A stretch of 64,000 bases of DNA from Candidimonas sp. SYP-B2681 (GCF_003971065.1 NZ_RYDV01000004.1:307422-371421); one strand, 5' to 3'. Counted from the stretch's first letter, positions 48,687-57,388 are shown. Program-made: numbers and translations. Notes: generated by a model not told the origin, from the letters alone.

Positions 48687-48771
48687 TCATAAAACTCATG
48701 ATAACGATGATCTATTTACGTTTTGGAATGATATAGGTAGCCGCCTAAAATGCTGGCAAGCATGATTTACA

Positions 48772-48785
48772 TCAAGCATTTGGTT
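48772..48785. promoter_or_regulatory. FNR/ANR-like box upstream of the aldolase
   Basis: ATGAT-TTAC-ATCAA matches the FNR consensus at 9 of 10 specified bases, 101 bp before the aldolase ATG. It could set oxygen control, together with the divergent LysR. Confidence 0.35.
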
Positions 48786-48886
48786 ATATCACAGGCACCC
48801 AGATATTCATGAGTCGGGTGCATATAGCTTTTGATACTTAACTGCTTATCGAGCGCCATGGCGTGGCGCCGATATCCGGAGGAAAT

Positions 48887-49651
48887 ATGCATCTATCCAA
48901 ACAAAAAGCGGTTTGGCCGCGCGATCAAATCAGCGCAGAGGAATGGCAGGTACGGGTCGATCTTGCCGCCCTGTATCGGCTCGTCGCCTTATTCGGCTGG
49001 GATGATCTGATATTCACTCATATCACGGCGAAAGTCCCGGGAACAGAGCACTTCCTTATTAATCCCTACGGGCTGATGTTTGACGAGATCACCGCGTCCA
49101 GCTTGGTCAAGATTGATCTGGCCGGCAACAAGGTGATGGAATCCGATTACGACATTAACCCTGCTGGCTTCACGATCCATAGCTGCATACATGCTGCGCG
49201 TAAAGACGCCATGTGCGTACTACATACCCATTCGATCAATGGCGTGGCCGTCTCGGCACAAAAAGCCGGACTGCTTCCGCTTTCGCAGTTTGCGTTCATT
49301 GTTCTGCAATCGCTCAGCTATCACGAGTACGAAGGATTAGCGCTGGATCCCGACGAGCAGCCGCGCCTGGTCAAAGACTTGGGTGAAAACAATTATCTGA
49401 TATTGCGTAATCATGGCTTGCTCACCGTTGGACTAACCATGGCTGACGCCTTTCAGGCGATGCACCGTCTTGAAGCGGCTTGTATGGTGCAAGTCAGGGC
49501 ACAGGCCGGTGGAGAGCTCAACCATATTCCCACAACGATACTGGAACGCGCAAAGGTTGAAACAAGGGCGGATCGCTCGTACAAGGCATCACTGGCGTGG
49601 CCTGGTCTGCTGCGTCGGCTCGACCGCCGTAATCCCGGCTACGAACTGTAA
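48887..49651 (+). CDS. Class II aldolase/adducin family protein
   Basis: Protein of 254 residues with the class II aldolase metal site: HTH in CVLHTHSINGVAV and the later His in LILRNHGLLTVG, plus FLINPYGLMFDEI. Members cleave or epimerise sugar phosphates or hydroxy acids. The ATG at 48887 has GGAGGA 3-4 bp upstream; a start at 48863 is less likely. It is followed 72 bp later by a Bug gene, so LysR-aldolase-Bug form one unit. Confidence 0.88.
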   Translation: MHLSKQKAVWPRDQISAEEWQVRVDLAALYRLVALFGWDDLIFTHITAKVPGTEHFLINPYGLMFDEITASSLVKIDLAGNKVMESDYDINPAGFTIHSCIHAARKDAMCVLHTHSINGVAVSAQKAGLLPLSQFAFIVLQSLSYHEYEGLALDPDEQPRLVKDLGENNYLILRNHGLLTVGLTMADAFQAMHRLEAACMVQVRAQAGGELNHIPTTILERAKVETRADRSYKASLAWPGLLRRLDRRNPGYEL

Positions 49652-49723
49652 AAGCATTCAGCGAATTTTCATAAGGGCGGCATACGCCCTTAAATGCAGT
49701 AAGCGAACTAAAAGGAAGAGACA

Positions 49724-50707
49724 ATGAAACTCAAATTAGCACCTCGTGCGGCGATACTGGCGTTCGGTATCGCGGGTATGTTGTTGCCGCTTGCGGGCCA
49801 AACCGCAGCGTGGCCAGAGAAAACCATCCGGATGGTCGTGCCCTTTCCTCCTGGCGGCAATACCGACAGCGTCGCGCGCATCGTTAGTTCTGCACTGAGC
49901 GAACAATTAGGACAAAACGTTGTTGTCGAAAATCTATCGGGCGCCGGTGGCACGATTGGTACAAACAGCGTTGCCAGGGCTGCGCCCGACGGCTACACCA
50001 TATTAATGGGCACTGTTGGAACGCAAGCAATCAACATGGCCTTATACAAAAGTTTGTCAGAAGAATCGCTTAAAAACTTTGCACCCGTCACGCTCATAAC
50101 GTCGATTCCAAACGTACTGGTCGTCAACAAAGACCTGCCCGTAAATACGGTCGCCGAACTTGTGGCTTATGCAAAGAAAAGTCCGCATCCCCTTACCTTC
50201 GCTTCGTCGGGTATAGGCACGTCTATACATTTATCCGGCGAAATGTTCAAAACAACGATTCAGCAGCCGTTGACCCATATCCCGTATCGCGGCAGCGCGC
50301 CGGCTGTTACCGACCTTGTCGGCGGGCAAGTTAACATGATGTTCGACAATCTGCCTCCATCGCTGCCGTTTATCCAAAATAGCAGGCTCAAGGCACTGGC
50401 TGTGACATCGCCCAAACGCAATCCCCTTTTACCGGACGTTCCTACTATGATCGAATCGGGATTTCCTGATTTTGAAATAGGCACATGGAACGGCATCATG
50501 GCGCCCGCCGGCACTCCGCCGGAAGTCATCGAAAGCCTGAATAATGCATTGCAAAAAGTCGTGGCTTCAGACGATTTCAAAGCCAAGATTCATAAACTGG
50601 GCGGGGAAGTGAAGTCGGATGGACCGCAAAAATTCTCGGCATTTATCAACGCCGAGTATAAAAAGTGGGCGTCGGTCATTTCCGCTGCTGGCGTTGAAAA
50701 ACAATAA
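49724..50707 (+). CDS. Bug-family (TTT) periplasmic substrate-binding protein
   Basis: Fifth Bug protein in the window, 327 residues. Signal peptide MKLKLAPRAAILAFGIAGML (cleavage near QTA-AWPEKT), signature WPEKTIRMVVPFPPGGNTDSVAR, GQNVVVENLSGAGGTIG. GGAAGAG precedes the ATG. Likely brings in the substrate handled by the preceding aldolase. Confidence 0.92.
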   Translation: MKLKLAPRAAILAFGIAGMLLPLAGQTAAWPEKTIRMVVPFPPGGNTDSVARIVSSALSEQLGQNVVVENLSGAGGTIGTNSVARAAPDGYTILMGTVGTQAINMALYKSLSEESLKNFAPVTLITSIPNVLVVNKDLPVNTVAELVAYAKKSPHPLTFASSGIGTSIHLSGEMFKTTIQQPLTHIPYRGSAPAVTDLVGGQVNMMFDNLPPSLPFIQNSRLKALAVTSPKRNPLLPDVPTMIESGFPDFEIGTWNGIMAPAGTPPEVIESLNNALQKVVASDDFKAKIHKLGGEVKSDGPQKFSAFINAEYKKWASVISAAGVEKQ

Positions 50708-50728
50708 CTTTTGACTCGCATCAAAAAA

Positions 50729-50753
50729 CTAGGCCTTGAGGCCTAGTTTTTTT
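50729..50753 (+). terminator. Rho-independent terminator after the Bug gene
   Basis: CTAGGCC / GGCCTAG with loop TTGA, flanked by A-run and T-run; it can act in both directions between the convergent Bug and MarR-like genes. Confidence 0.9.
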
Positions 50754-50786
50754 CTGTACACGAAGCTCCAATACCGTTTAAGGCAG

Positions 50787-51143
50787 TTAGCCTTCCTTTG
50801 CCGCCTTGATCAAGCAGGCCGACAGCTTATCGAAATGAAGCAAAGCAGCCTGACTCAGTTCTACCTGTTTTCTTCTAGTATCTTCGGTATCAGCCAACAT
50901 GATCCAGCCCTTCTTGCGCATGGACTTCAATCTGGAATGCACCGTAGCGGGCGATCCAAACTGATCCATCGCCATCATATCCCTGACCGACAGGCGGCTT
51001 GCCTCTTGAGACGCACGCGCCACCAGAGCCAGCATGCGCTCTTCTAAAGGATCTAATGCGGGCAATGCTGGCAGGCCGCGCAATGACTCGGCGAGGCCGA
51101 GAAAGCGCATGTAAATGTCTGCGGGCCGCGTTTTTCCTTTCAT
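50787..51143 (-). CDS. MarR-like winged-helix regulator
   Basis: Protein of 118 residues with the pattern of a small winged helix: LDPLEERMLALVARASQEASRLSVRDMMAMDQFGSPATVHSRLKSMRKKGWIMLADTEDTRRKQVELSQAALLHFDKL. The start at 51143 (ATG) is preferred to the TTG at 51158. Target unknown; it diverges from the membrane-protein gene at 51201, which may be its target. Confidence 0.72.
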   Translation of the reverse strand: MKGKTRPADIYMRFLGLAESLRGLPALPALDPLEERMLALVARASQEASRLSVRDMMAMDQFGSPATVHSRLKSMRKKGWIMLADTEDTRRKQVELSQAALLHFDKLSACLIKAAKEG

Positions 51144-51200
51144 GACTACAACGCCCAATTTAATTGTTACACTCGGTCGTCCACTCTTTTAGAGAAGCAG

Positions 51201-51779
51201 ATGTCATACCTTCGTCTTCAGTGGAGTATGGTGATTGGTACGGCACTGTTTTTTCTGGCCGCCCTTATCATTAATGAATGGGTTTTCTCATACTCCGAAT
51301 TCATTCGTGGGATTAACTGGGTCTACCTTCCTGGCGGCGTACGACTGCTATGTACACTGCTTTTCGGCGTCTCAGGCGCGGTCGGCTTGCTGATCGCTTC
51401 ATTGATAGCGTGCTTCACCTATTTTTTTCCTGACGATTTTATCAGATCAGCCGTCGGTGGCGGAATCTCAGCCCTGGCTCCGTACATCACTTATGTGCTT
51501 GCCCTGGAATGCCTGGGTCTGCATAAAAACCTCGACAATCTCACCCCTAGACGCCTGATAACCTGTGCAGTCATCTGCGCATTGCTGATCTCGACGCTTC
51601 ATCATATATGGTTTGCATTCACGGATCCGGAAGCCAATTTACTCAGCACTTTTGGCGTTATGTTTGTGGGTGATCTGGTCGGTTCCCTGATCATTTTATA
51701 CCTATTAAAAATCGCACTATCGATCATTTCGCGACTACATAGGAACCGTAAATTGGCAGGCGGCGATCCTTCTGCGTAA
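51201..51779 (+). CDS. Membrane protein of unknown function
   Basis: Protein of 192 residues with four to six hydrophobic spans (e.g. MVIGTALFFLAALIINEWVF, GVRLLCTLLFGVSGAVGLLIASLIACFTYF, LITCAVICALLISTLHHIWF, FVGDLVGSLIILYLLKIALS). The arrangement resembles integral sensor or MASE-type modules without an output domain. I do not recognise a family. AGAGAAG lies before the ATG. Confidence 0.7.
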   Translation: MSYLRLQWSMVIGTALFFLAALIINEWVFSYSEFIRGINWVYLPGGVRLLCTLLFGVSGAVGLLIASLIACFTYFFPDDFIRSAVGGGISALAPYITYVLALECLGLHKNLDNLTPRRLITCAVICALLISTLHHIWFAFTDPEANLLSTFGVMFVGDLVGSLIILYLLKIALSIISRLHRNRKLAGGDPSA

Positions 51780-51829
51780 GCCCTGACTACATAGAAGTAG
51801 AAGGACTCTTGTACAGATATGCACTGTAC

Positions 51830-52228
51830 TTAATGCACTACGTACTCACACTTGCGGCTACGCGACACCCGTGCCGATGTGAAAACATTCAAGGTCTGAA
51901 AATCATCATAAAGGCTGACCGCTTCTAGCGTTTTCAGGTGAAGTGCAGCGATTTTTTGGCCGCGCTCGCCCCGAATCAAAGGAGCGAACTGCGCCATATT
52001 GGAGATGAAGATGTCAATTTGTTCGCGCTCTTTCGTTGAGTATTTGACCATTTCCAGTGTTCCTAGCCGATGATTATTGCTGCGGATTCTGTCGTACAAC
52101 CGTTCCCAAGCAGCGTATTGTTCATCTACCTGAGCCAACAATTCATGGCTCCATTGATCATATTCGGCACCGGAACCCGTGGGTAAACGCAAAGCATAAA
52201 GCCAGAATAGCTTCATTAGTACATCCAT
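51830..52228 (-). CDS. Small protein of unknown function
   Basis: Predicted 132-residue protein, mostly helical and charged (AEYDQWSHELLAQVDEQYAAWERLYDRIRSNNHR). A good ribosome site (GGGAG, 6 bp) precedes the ATG and an AT-rich promoter-like stretch follows upstream. No recognised domain. It borders the first origin-like cassette. Real gene status is likely but unproven. Confidence 0.5.
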   Translation of the reverse strand: MDVLMKLFWLYALRLPTGSGAEYDQWSHELLAQVDEQYAAWERLYDRIRSNNHRLGTLEMVKYSTKEREQIDIFISNMAQFAPLIRGERGQKIAALHLKTLEAVSLYDDFQTLNVFTSARVSRSRKCEYVVH

Positions 52229-52395
52229 CTCCGGCTCCCTTATAGTAGGTATTGCTATAAATTATATAGCAATATACCTTGAACAAGGCGCCTGTTGCTC
52301 CCACTTCTTATCAGCGCAGGCTACAAAAACCAGGACTTTTACCGGTAGGGCCTCCTATTTTCCGCAAAAATCCCTCTATTAAAAAAATATTCGCC

Positions 52396-52630
52396 TGTGG
52401 ATAAGCTCTAAGTAAGCCGGTTGTGCACAGGCTGTGTACCAACACAGCATAAGTCGGCCATTTCTCCCAAGTTCTAAAGTTGTACCCTTTCCATCCACGC
52501 GCTAAACAGGAGTTGTGCATTTCAAAAAAGTGATGTAATCGCTTGAATCTAATAACAGAATCAGGGTTGTTCCACTTATCCACAGACACCCATTAGTATT
52601 AGTCTTTATATATAGAAAAAATAATGAACA
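52396..52630. other. oriC: Origin-like cassette A (candidate oriC, left copy)
   Basis: A 235-bp unit. It opens with TGTGGATAA (52396-52404; a DnaA box on the minus strand), has TTGTGCACAG at 52421-52430 and AGTTGTGC at 52511-52518, and then TTATCCACA at 52576-52584, exactly 180 bp from the first box. The second box is followed by GACACCC and then TTAGTATTAGTCTTTATATA, which resembles a GC-rich spacer plus DnaA-trio-like TAG/TAT repeats and an AT-rich melting region. The same elements at the same spacing recur 2663 bp to the right. The 517-bp gap 52229-52744 holds no gene. Confidence 0.7.
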
Positions 52631-52744
52631 ACTAATACATCCTCGCAATTCGGCGGCTATACCCAAGAGTAAAAAGAGCTCAAACTGCGGGTATACTGCT
52701 TACATGTTGTCCTAAGCCGGCCTCAAAAAAAGCACCGATCAACC

Positions 52745-53164
52745 ATGTGGATGCAGAAAGAAATAACGCTTGCACCGAAAGCGCGAGGCTTTCATCTGAT
52801 AACCCGAGAAATTCTCCGGCAATTGCCCGAACTGGAAGACATGAGAATCGGCATGATGAACGTGTTCTTGAAACACACCTCTGCATCACTGACGGTCAAT
52901 GAAAATGCCGATCCCGCTGTAAGGCGGGATTTCGAGCGGTACTTCAATATTCTGGTTCCTCCCAATATTCCAGGAATGGAACATAATGATGAAGGGCCGG
53001 ACGACCTACCTGCGCATTTAAAAACCGGCATTTTGGGATCCGACCTGAACATTCCCATCAGTGATGGGCGTTTGAACTTAGGCGTATGGCAGGGAATATA
53101 TTTATGCGAGCACCGTGACCACGGTGGCAGCCGATCTATCGTTGTCACCATGAATGGGGCGTAA
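52745..53164 (+). CDS. YjbQ/UPF0047 family protein
   Basis: Protein of 139 residues with the complete UPF0047 pattern: VFLKHTSASLTVNENADPAVRRDFERYFNILVPP, ADHNDEGPDDLPAH-type segment (MEHNDEGPDDLPAHLKTGILGSDLNIPI) and LGVWQGIYLCEHRDHGGSR. Some members have weak thiamine-phosphate-synthase activity; true role unclear. ATG at 52745 has no clear ribosome site; a TATACT element lies about 50 bp upstream. First of three genes between the two origin-like cassettes. Confidence 0.9.
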   Translation: MWMQKEITLAPKARGFHLITREILRQLPELEDMRIGMMNVFLKHTSASLTVNENADPAVRRDFERYFNILVPPNIPGMEHNDEGPDDLPAHLKTGILGSDLNIPISDGRLNLGVWQGIYLCEHRDHGGSRSIVVTMNGA

Positions 53165-53199
53165 CGTTTCTTTGAAGGCGCCACGCCACTATTGTTTCC

Positions 53200-54252
53200 A
53201 TGCACCTGATACAACGCTTACCCGAGAATCCGCTAGACATCATTGGTGATATCCATGGCGAGTATCCGGCTTTAATAGCCCTACTCGAAGGTCTGGGTTA
53301 TGACGCTCAGGGTGCACATCCCCGCCACCGAAAATTAGTGTTCGTCGGCGATCTTTGTGATCGTGGGCCGGATAGCCCAGCCGTTATCCGACTGGTGCAG
53401 CACCTGGTGCAGCAGGGTAACGCCCAAACCATTTTGGGAAATCACGAGATCAACCTGTTGATCGACGACGCCAAGGATGGCTCAGGCTGGTTTTTTGACG
53501 AGCGCTATGAACGCGATCTTAAAAACTATGCGCCATTTCGTCGTACCAGGGCAACTGAACGGCAAACGATCAAGGATTTTCTGCGTAGTCTGCCCATTGC
53601 GCTGGAACGTGAAGATATACGCGTAGTGCATGCTGCCTGGACCGCTCCTGCAATAGCAGCAATTCGTACGGTCTCGCTTGGCAGTATCGTCGAGCAATTT
53701 CGCATGTGGGACAACATGGCCCAGTCGACCGCTGAAGCTTCCGGTTTGTACAGCAAGTATCTTCATGAAAAACAACAGTGGGCGATCGAGCTCGAAGACG
53801 AATACGGTCCGCCGCCTTTTCTCCACGCTATCGCTGAATACGAGGCCACCCAGCAGATGGTGAACCCTCTGAAGGTGCTCACCTCGGGTGTCGAAAGAAA
53901 AGCTGTGACGCCCTTCTTTGCCGGTAACAGATGGAGATTCTCAGACCGGATCAGTTGGTGGAATGACTATGATGACGCTATCCCAGTCGTTATCGGCCAT
54001 TATTGGCGCATGCTGCGTGTCGAGCCAGGCCAAACCATTCCCCGCTATAGCCAATTGTTCAATGAAGTCGAGCCACTTTCGTGGCATGGCAAACATCACA
54101 ACGTTTTTTGTGTCGACTTTTCCGTTGGTGCCCGATGGCGCGATAGAAAGGCCAGTCGTTCCATCGAACAATCGCGCTTCAAACTTGCTGCCTTGCAATG
54201 GCCCGAAAATCAAGTCGTTTTCGATACCGGCGAGGTGTTGGCCACCTTATGA
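53200..54252 (+). CDS. Metallophosphoesterase (calcineurin-like)
   Basis: Phosphoesterase of 350 residues with the two-metal core DIIGDIHGEYPALIALLEGLGY, LVFVGDLCDRGPDSPAVIRLV and ILGNHEINLL. The pattern is closest to diadenosine-tetraphosphatase/PrpE-like enzymes with a long C-terminal part. Substrate not determined. 35 bp after the YjbQ-like gene. Confidence 0.88.
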   Translation: MHLIQRLPENPLDIIGDIHGEYPALIALLEGLGYDAQGAHPRHRKLVFVGDLCDRGPDSPAVIRLVQHLVQQGNAQTILGNHEINLLIDDAKDGSGWFFDERYERDLKNYAPFRRTRATERQTIKDFLRSLPIALEREDIRVVHAAWTAPAIAAIRTVSLGSIVEQFRMWDNMAQSTAEASGLYSKYLHEKQQWAIELEDEYGPPPFLHAIAEYEATQQMVNPLKVLTSGVERKAVTPFFAGNRWRFSDRISWWNDYDDAIPVVIGHYWRMLRVEPGQTIPRYSQLFNEVEPLSWHGKHHNVFCVDFSVGARWRDRKASRSIEQSRFKLAALQWPENQVVFDTGEVLATL

Positions 54253-54265
54253 TTAGGGCAATAAT

Positions 54266-54922
54266 ATGTATACACCAGGCTCATTTGAGCTCACCGATCT
54301 GCATATCCAACATCAACTGATCGAAGATTACCCATTCGGGACGCTAACGGTTCATGGTAGTACCGGGCTGGCTGCCACGCACCTACCATTCCTGTTAACC
54401 GAGCCGCAGCGCGGCCTCGGAACACTTCAGGCACATGTTGCGCGCAGCAATACCGAATTCGGTTTGCTTGCCGATGCAACGCCTGTACTTGTCATATTTC
54501 AGGGGCCGCACGCCTATATCTCGCCTTCCTGGTATCCGTCCAAGAAAAGTCTTGGGGGCAAAGCCGTTCCGACATGGAATTATGTTTCAGTTCATGTACA
54601 CGGCATGTTGTCGACTACGACGAGCCCGGAATGGCTACTGACCCATCTTGAGCATCAGACCAATCGATTCGAGAAAGGCCGTGCTGACCCTTGGAAAATT
54701 TCCGACGCTCCCGCCGACTATATCAATACCATGCTCAACAACATTGTTGGTCTTGAGATATCCATAACCTCCGTTGAAGCCAAGCAAAAGCTGAGTCAAA
54801 ATCGGCCTATGCTGGACCAGCAAGGAGTCATTCATGGACTTTTGCAGCACTCAGATTCGCCAACTTCTTCTCACTTCAATGAAGACATAGCGCGGCTAAT
54901 GCGGAGCAACTTAGAACGGTAG
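54266..54922 (+). CDS. PaiB-like FMN-binding protein
   Basis: Protein of 218 residues of the PaiB family (split-barrel FMN-binding; called negative transcriptional regulator in Bacillus). Landmarks: MYTPGSFELTD, ATHLPFLL, QAHVARSN, VLVIFQGPHAYISPSWYPSK and VPTWNYVSVHVHG. It starts 13 bp after the phosphoesterase stop, so the two are probably cotranscribed. A strong terminator follows. Confidence 0.9.
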   Translation: MYTPGSFELTDLHIQHQLIEDYPFGTLTVHGSTGLAATHLPFLLTEPQRGLGTLQAHVARSNTEFGLLADATPVLVIFQGPHAYISPSWYPSKKSLGGKAVPTWNYVSVHVHGMLSTTTSPEWLLTHLEHQTNRFEKGRADPWKISDAPADYINTMLNNIVGLEISITSVEAKQKLSQNRPMLDQQGVIHGLLQHSDSPTSSHFNEDIARLMRSNLER

Positions 54923-54942
54923 GTTTACGGATAGCAGCGTTT

Positions 54943-54975
54943 AACCGTGTCTCGTAGAGACACGGTTTTTTTTGT
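54943..54975 (+). terminator. Rho-independent terminator after the PaiB-like gene
   Basis: AACCGTGTCTC / GAGACACGGTT, 11-bp stem, loop GTA, then a run of eight T. Confidence 0.95.
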
Positions 54976-55058
54976 CTTCTTTTCGGCACTCCGAGCGCTT
55001 GTTTTGCTGTATTTACAAATAGTAACCAAATAATTGGCTGGTTTTTTTGAAATCTGCC

Positions 55059-55293
55059 TGTGGATAACTACTGGGTGGAGTGCTTGTGCACAGACTGTGG
55101 ATGAGTTATGCACAACCGACTAAGAGCCATCAGCTGGAAAAGTTATGCCCGTTTCATTCACGGGAAAAACACAAGTTGTGCGCCTGAAAAATACGCTGCA
55201 AGTGCTTGAGTTAACGATAGATATCTTACTTGTGCCACTTATCCACAGACACCCATTAGTATTAGTCTTTATAAATAGTAAAGATAATGAACA
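55059..55293. other. oriC: Origin-like cassette B (candidate oriC, right copy)
   Basis: A 235-bp unit parallel to cassette A. TGTGGATAA is at 55059-55067, TTGTGCACAG at 55084-55093, AGTTGTGC at 55174-55181 and TTATCCACA at 55239-55247 (again 180 bp apart). The right arm 55235-55293 matches the one of cassette A at 56 of 59 positions without a gap. It holds additional boxes not in A: TGTGGATGA (55096-55104) and TTATGCACA (55106-55114). No gene lies in 54923-55511. Confidence 0.7.
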
Positions 55294-55465
55294 GCTTAAG
55301 ACCCCACCGGATCAGCCATCTTTTAGACCCAACCAGATTTGCTGTTCCAGCCTGTATACTTCGGTTCATTGATCTATCGGTCCAAAACAAATTCAGGGAT
55401 TCGGGCCCCTGGACGATGTTGTCGCCCCTTTAGGCTCAAAGCTTCGCCAGTAGCGACTTTTGGAA

Positions 55466-55490
55466 TGAAAAAAACCCGCCGTAGCGGGTT
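55466..55490 (-). terminator. Rho-independent terminator of the aminotransferase gene
   Basis: On the minus strand AACCCGC / GCGGGTT with loop TACG, then a T-run. It lies 22 bp after the aminotransferase stop. Confidence 0.9.
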
Positions 55491-55511
55491 CGACATGGAA
55501 ACCTCGAAGAA

Positions 55512-56681
55512 TCAGACCAGGGATAGTCTGTCGATTGCTGCATCAAGGGTATGGTCCTGTTTTGCGAAACAAAAGCGAATTAGTCGATGGTTGGATTCGT
55601 TGGCATTTGGATCTTTGTAGAAAGCAGAAACCGGGATCACTCCCACCTTGTGTTCGGTGGTCAGCCATCTTGCAAATTCTGCTTCAGGAAGGTCAGACAC
55701 CTGGCTGTAGTCTGCCAGTAAAAAGAAAGTGCCTTGGCTGGGCATGGGAATGAAGCGAGTTTTTTCCAAACCTGCGGCGAGTCTGTCTCGTTTGGTCTGA
55801 TAAAAGGCAGACAGGTCAAGATACGGTTTAGGGTTTTTCATGTATTCAGCCAAAGCCACCTGCATGGGCGAACTTACCGTAAAAACCATGAACTGATGAA
55901 CTTTGCGTATTTCAGCAGAGATCTCTTTCGGTGCGCAGCAGTAGCCGATTTTCCATCCAGTTGTGTGATAGGTCTTACCGAAAGACGAAATGACGATGGA
56001 GTTGGCTGCTAACGACTCTCGTCTAGCCAAGCTCTGATGTGGTTGCTGATCGAATACGATGTGTTCGTACACTTCGTCCGACAAGAGCATGATGCCTGTT
56101 TCGGCCACTATTCTTTCGAGCCAATCCAGATCGCTTTCCTGTAGGTTAATACCTGTCGGATTATGCGGAAAGTTGACGATCAACATACGAGTTTTTGTAG
56201 TTACCGCATCAAGGACCTGCTGCCAGTCGACCCGATATAAGGCGCTATGCGCATCAGGTGCGCGCATCGATACGACGACCGGGATCCCGCCAGCTAATTC
56301 GATCGCTGGGATATACAGATCGTAGAACGGTTCGATTACCAGTACTTCGTCGCCCGGTTTTACAAACGCCAGGATGCTGGCCATCAGCGCTTCGCTGGCT
56401 CCGCTAGTAACCGTAATTTCGGTATCAGCATCGTATCGGCGCGAGTACAGCGCTTCTACTTTGTCCGATATCTGCCGACGCAGATCAGGAATTCCCGCCA
56501 TTTGTGGGTACTGGTTGTGGCCATCGTGCAGTGCCTTGGTGACCAGATCGAGCAGTTCCGTTTCGGGATTGAAGTCTGGGAAACCTTGGCCTAGATTGAT
56601 GGCTTTATGTTCCGCCGCTAATTGGCTCATCACGGTAAAAATGGTGGTTCCGACGCCTGGCAGCTTGGATGAAAATTTCAT
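55512..56681 (-). CDS. Pyridoxal-phosphate methionine aminotransferase (YbdL-like)
   Basis: Class I aminotransferase of 389 residues. Landmarks: INLGQGFPDFNPE, YPQMAGIPDLRRQISDKV, the PLP Asn in NFPHNPTGINL, LLSDEVYEHIVFD, the PLP Lys in SSFGKTYHTTGWKIGYCCAP. The TTGWKIGYC and QYPQMAG features are typical of methionine aminotransferase YbdL, producing the keto-acid of methionine. Divergent from cspA. Confidence 0.88.
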   Translation of the reverse strand: MKFSSKLPGVGTTIFTVMSQLAAEHKAINLGQGFPDFNPETELLDLVTKALHDGHNQYPQMAGIPDLRRQISDKVEALYSRRYDADTEITVTSGASEALMASILAFVKPGDEVLVIEPFYDLYIPAIELAGGIPVVVSMRAPDAHSALYRVDWQQVLDAVTTKTRMLIVNFPHNPTGINLQESDLDWLERIVAETGIMLLSDEVYEHIVFDQQPHQSLARRESLAANSIVISSFGKTYHTTGWKIGYCCAPKEISAEIRKVHQFMVFTVSSPMQVALAEYMKNPKPYLDLSAFYQTKRDRLAAGLEKTRFIPMPSQGTFFLLADYSQVSDLPEAEFARWLTTEHKVGVIPVSAFYKDPNANESNHRLIRFCFAKQDHTLDAAIDRLSLV

Positions 56682-56990
56682 ATTGTTGGACGATTTAAGG
56701 TTAATAATTGGGGCTTATGGGTGCGGATGATGGCTTCAATGCACCGCATGTTAAGTTCGAATGCAGTCTGCAGGAAAAATACCACATTGGGGTAAACAAG
56801 TATTTGATAAATGGTTCAGCCCTCGCTATGCTCGTATTCGCTTTGTAGTCTAGCGGCACGGCGGTGCTGCGGTCGGTTATCAATAACTTTAAGTATCAAG
56901 CGATTTTGAGCTTAGAACATGGTAGCGTCTCGCGGAACACGCCGTCCTTGACTCATCGCTTTTTCGATCATTTCTAGGACTCTATGTATC
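56682..56990 (+). promoter_or_regulatory. Divergent region and likely long 5' leader of the cold-shock gene
   Basis: 309 bp between the aminotransferase and cspA without a coding frame. Cold-shock genes usually have a long structured leader; TAGGA stands 14 bp before the ATG. No specific cold box was verified. Confidence 0.4.
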
Positions 56991-57197
56991 ATGGCTCAAA
57001 AGGGCAAAGTTAAGTGGTTCAACGCCGAGAAAGGCTTTGGTTTTATTACTCCAGACGAAGGTGGGACTGACGTGTTTGCCCATTTCTCCGCCATCGAGGG
57101 CCGCGGTTACCGTAGTCTGAATGAAGGTCAGGACGTCGAGTTCGAAGTTACGGATGGCCCCAAAGGCCCTCAAGCAGCAGAGATCCGTCCGCTCTGA
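56991..57197 (+). CDS. cspA: Cold-shock protein CspA family
   Basis: Nucleic-acid chaperone of 68 residues. RNP motifs [12 protein letters not shown] and DVFAHFSAI are exact, beginning [19 protein letters not shown]. Acts as RNA chaperone at low temperature or in growth. A terminator follows. Confidence 0.96.
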   Translation: MAQKGKVKWFNAEKGFGFITPDEGGTDVFAHFSAIEGRGYRSLNEGQDVEFEVTDGPKGPQAAEIRPL

Positions 57198-57235
57198 TTA
57201 CGTTCGGGCTGACATTAGCAGCTAGAACTCAGTGG

Positions 57236-57268
57236 AAGCGCCCCGCTCTTAGCGTGGGCGCTTTTTTT
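57236..57268 (+). terminator. Rho-independent terminator after cspA
   Basis: AAGCGCCC-CGC / GCG-T-GGGCGCTT with loop TCTTA, then seven T. One bulged base. Confidence 0.85.
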
Positions 57269-57367
57269 ATCGATAAGTCATAGGCAAGGGACCATAGGCG
57301 TGACGCAACGCATGGCAGGGTGCTGGTCCCTGCGAGGTTATAAAGTTATTCACCGAATTGCCAGCCG

Positions 57368-57388
57368 TTATGCACAGGGTTATCCACA
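57368..57388 (+). promoter_or_regulatory. Tandem DnaA boxes
   Basis: TTATGCACA (57368-57376) and TTATCCACA (57380-57388), in the same orientation with a 3-bp gap. They lack the TTAGTATTAGT arm of cassettes A and B. Confidence 0.65.
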
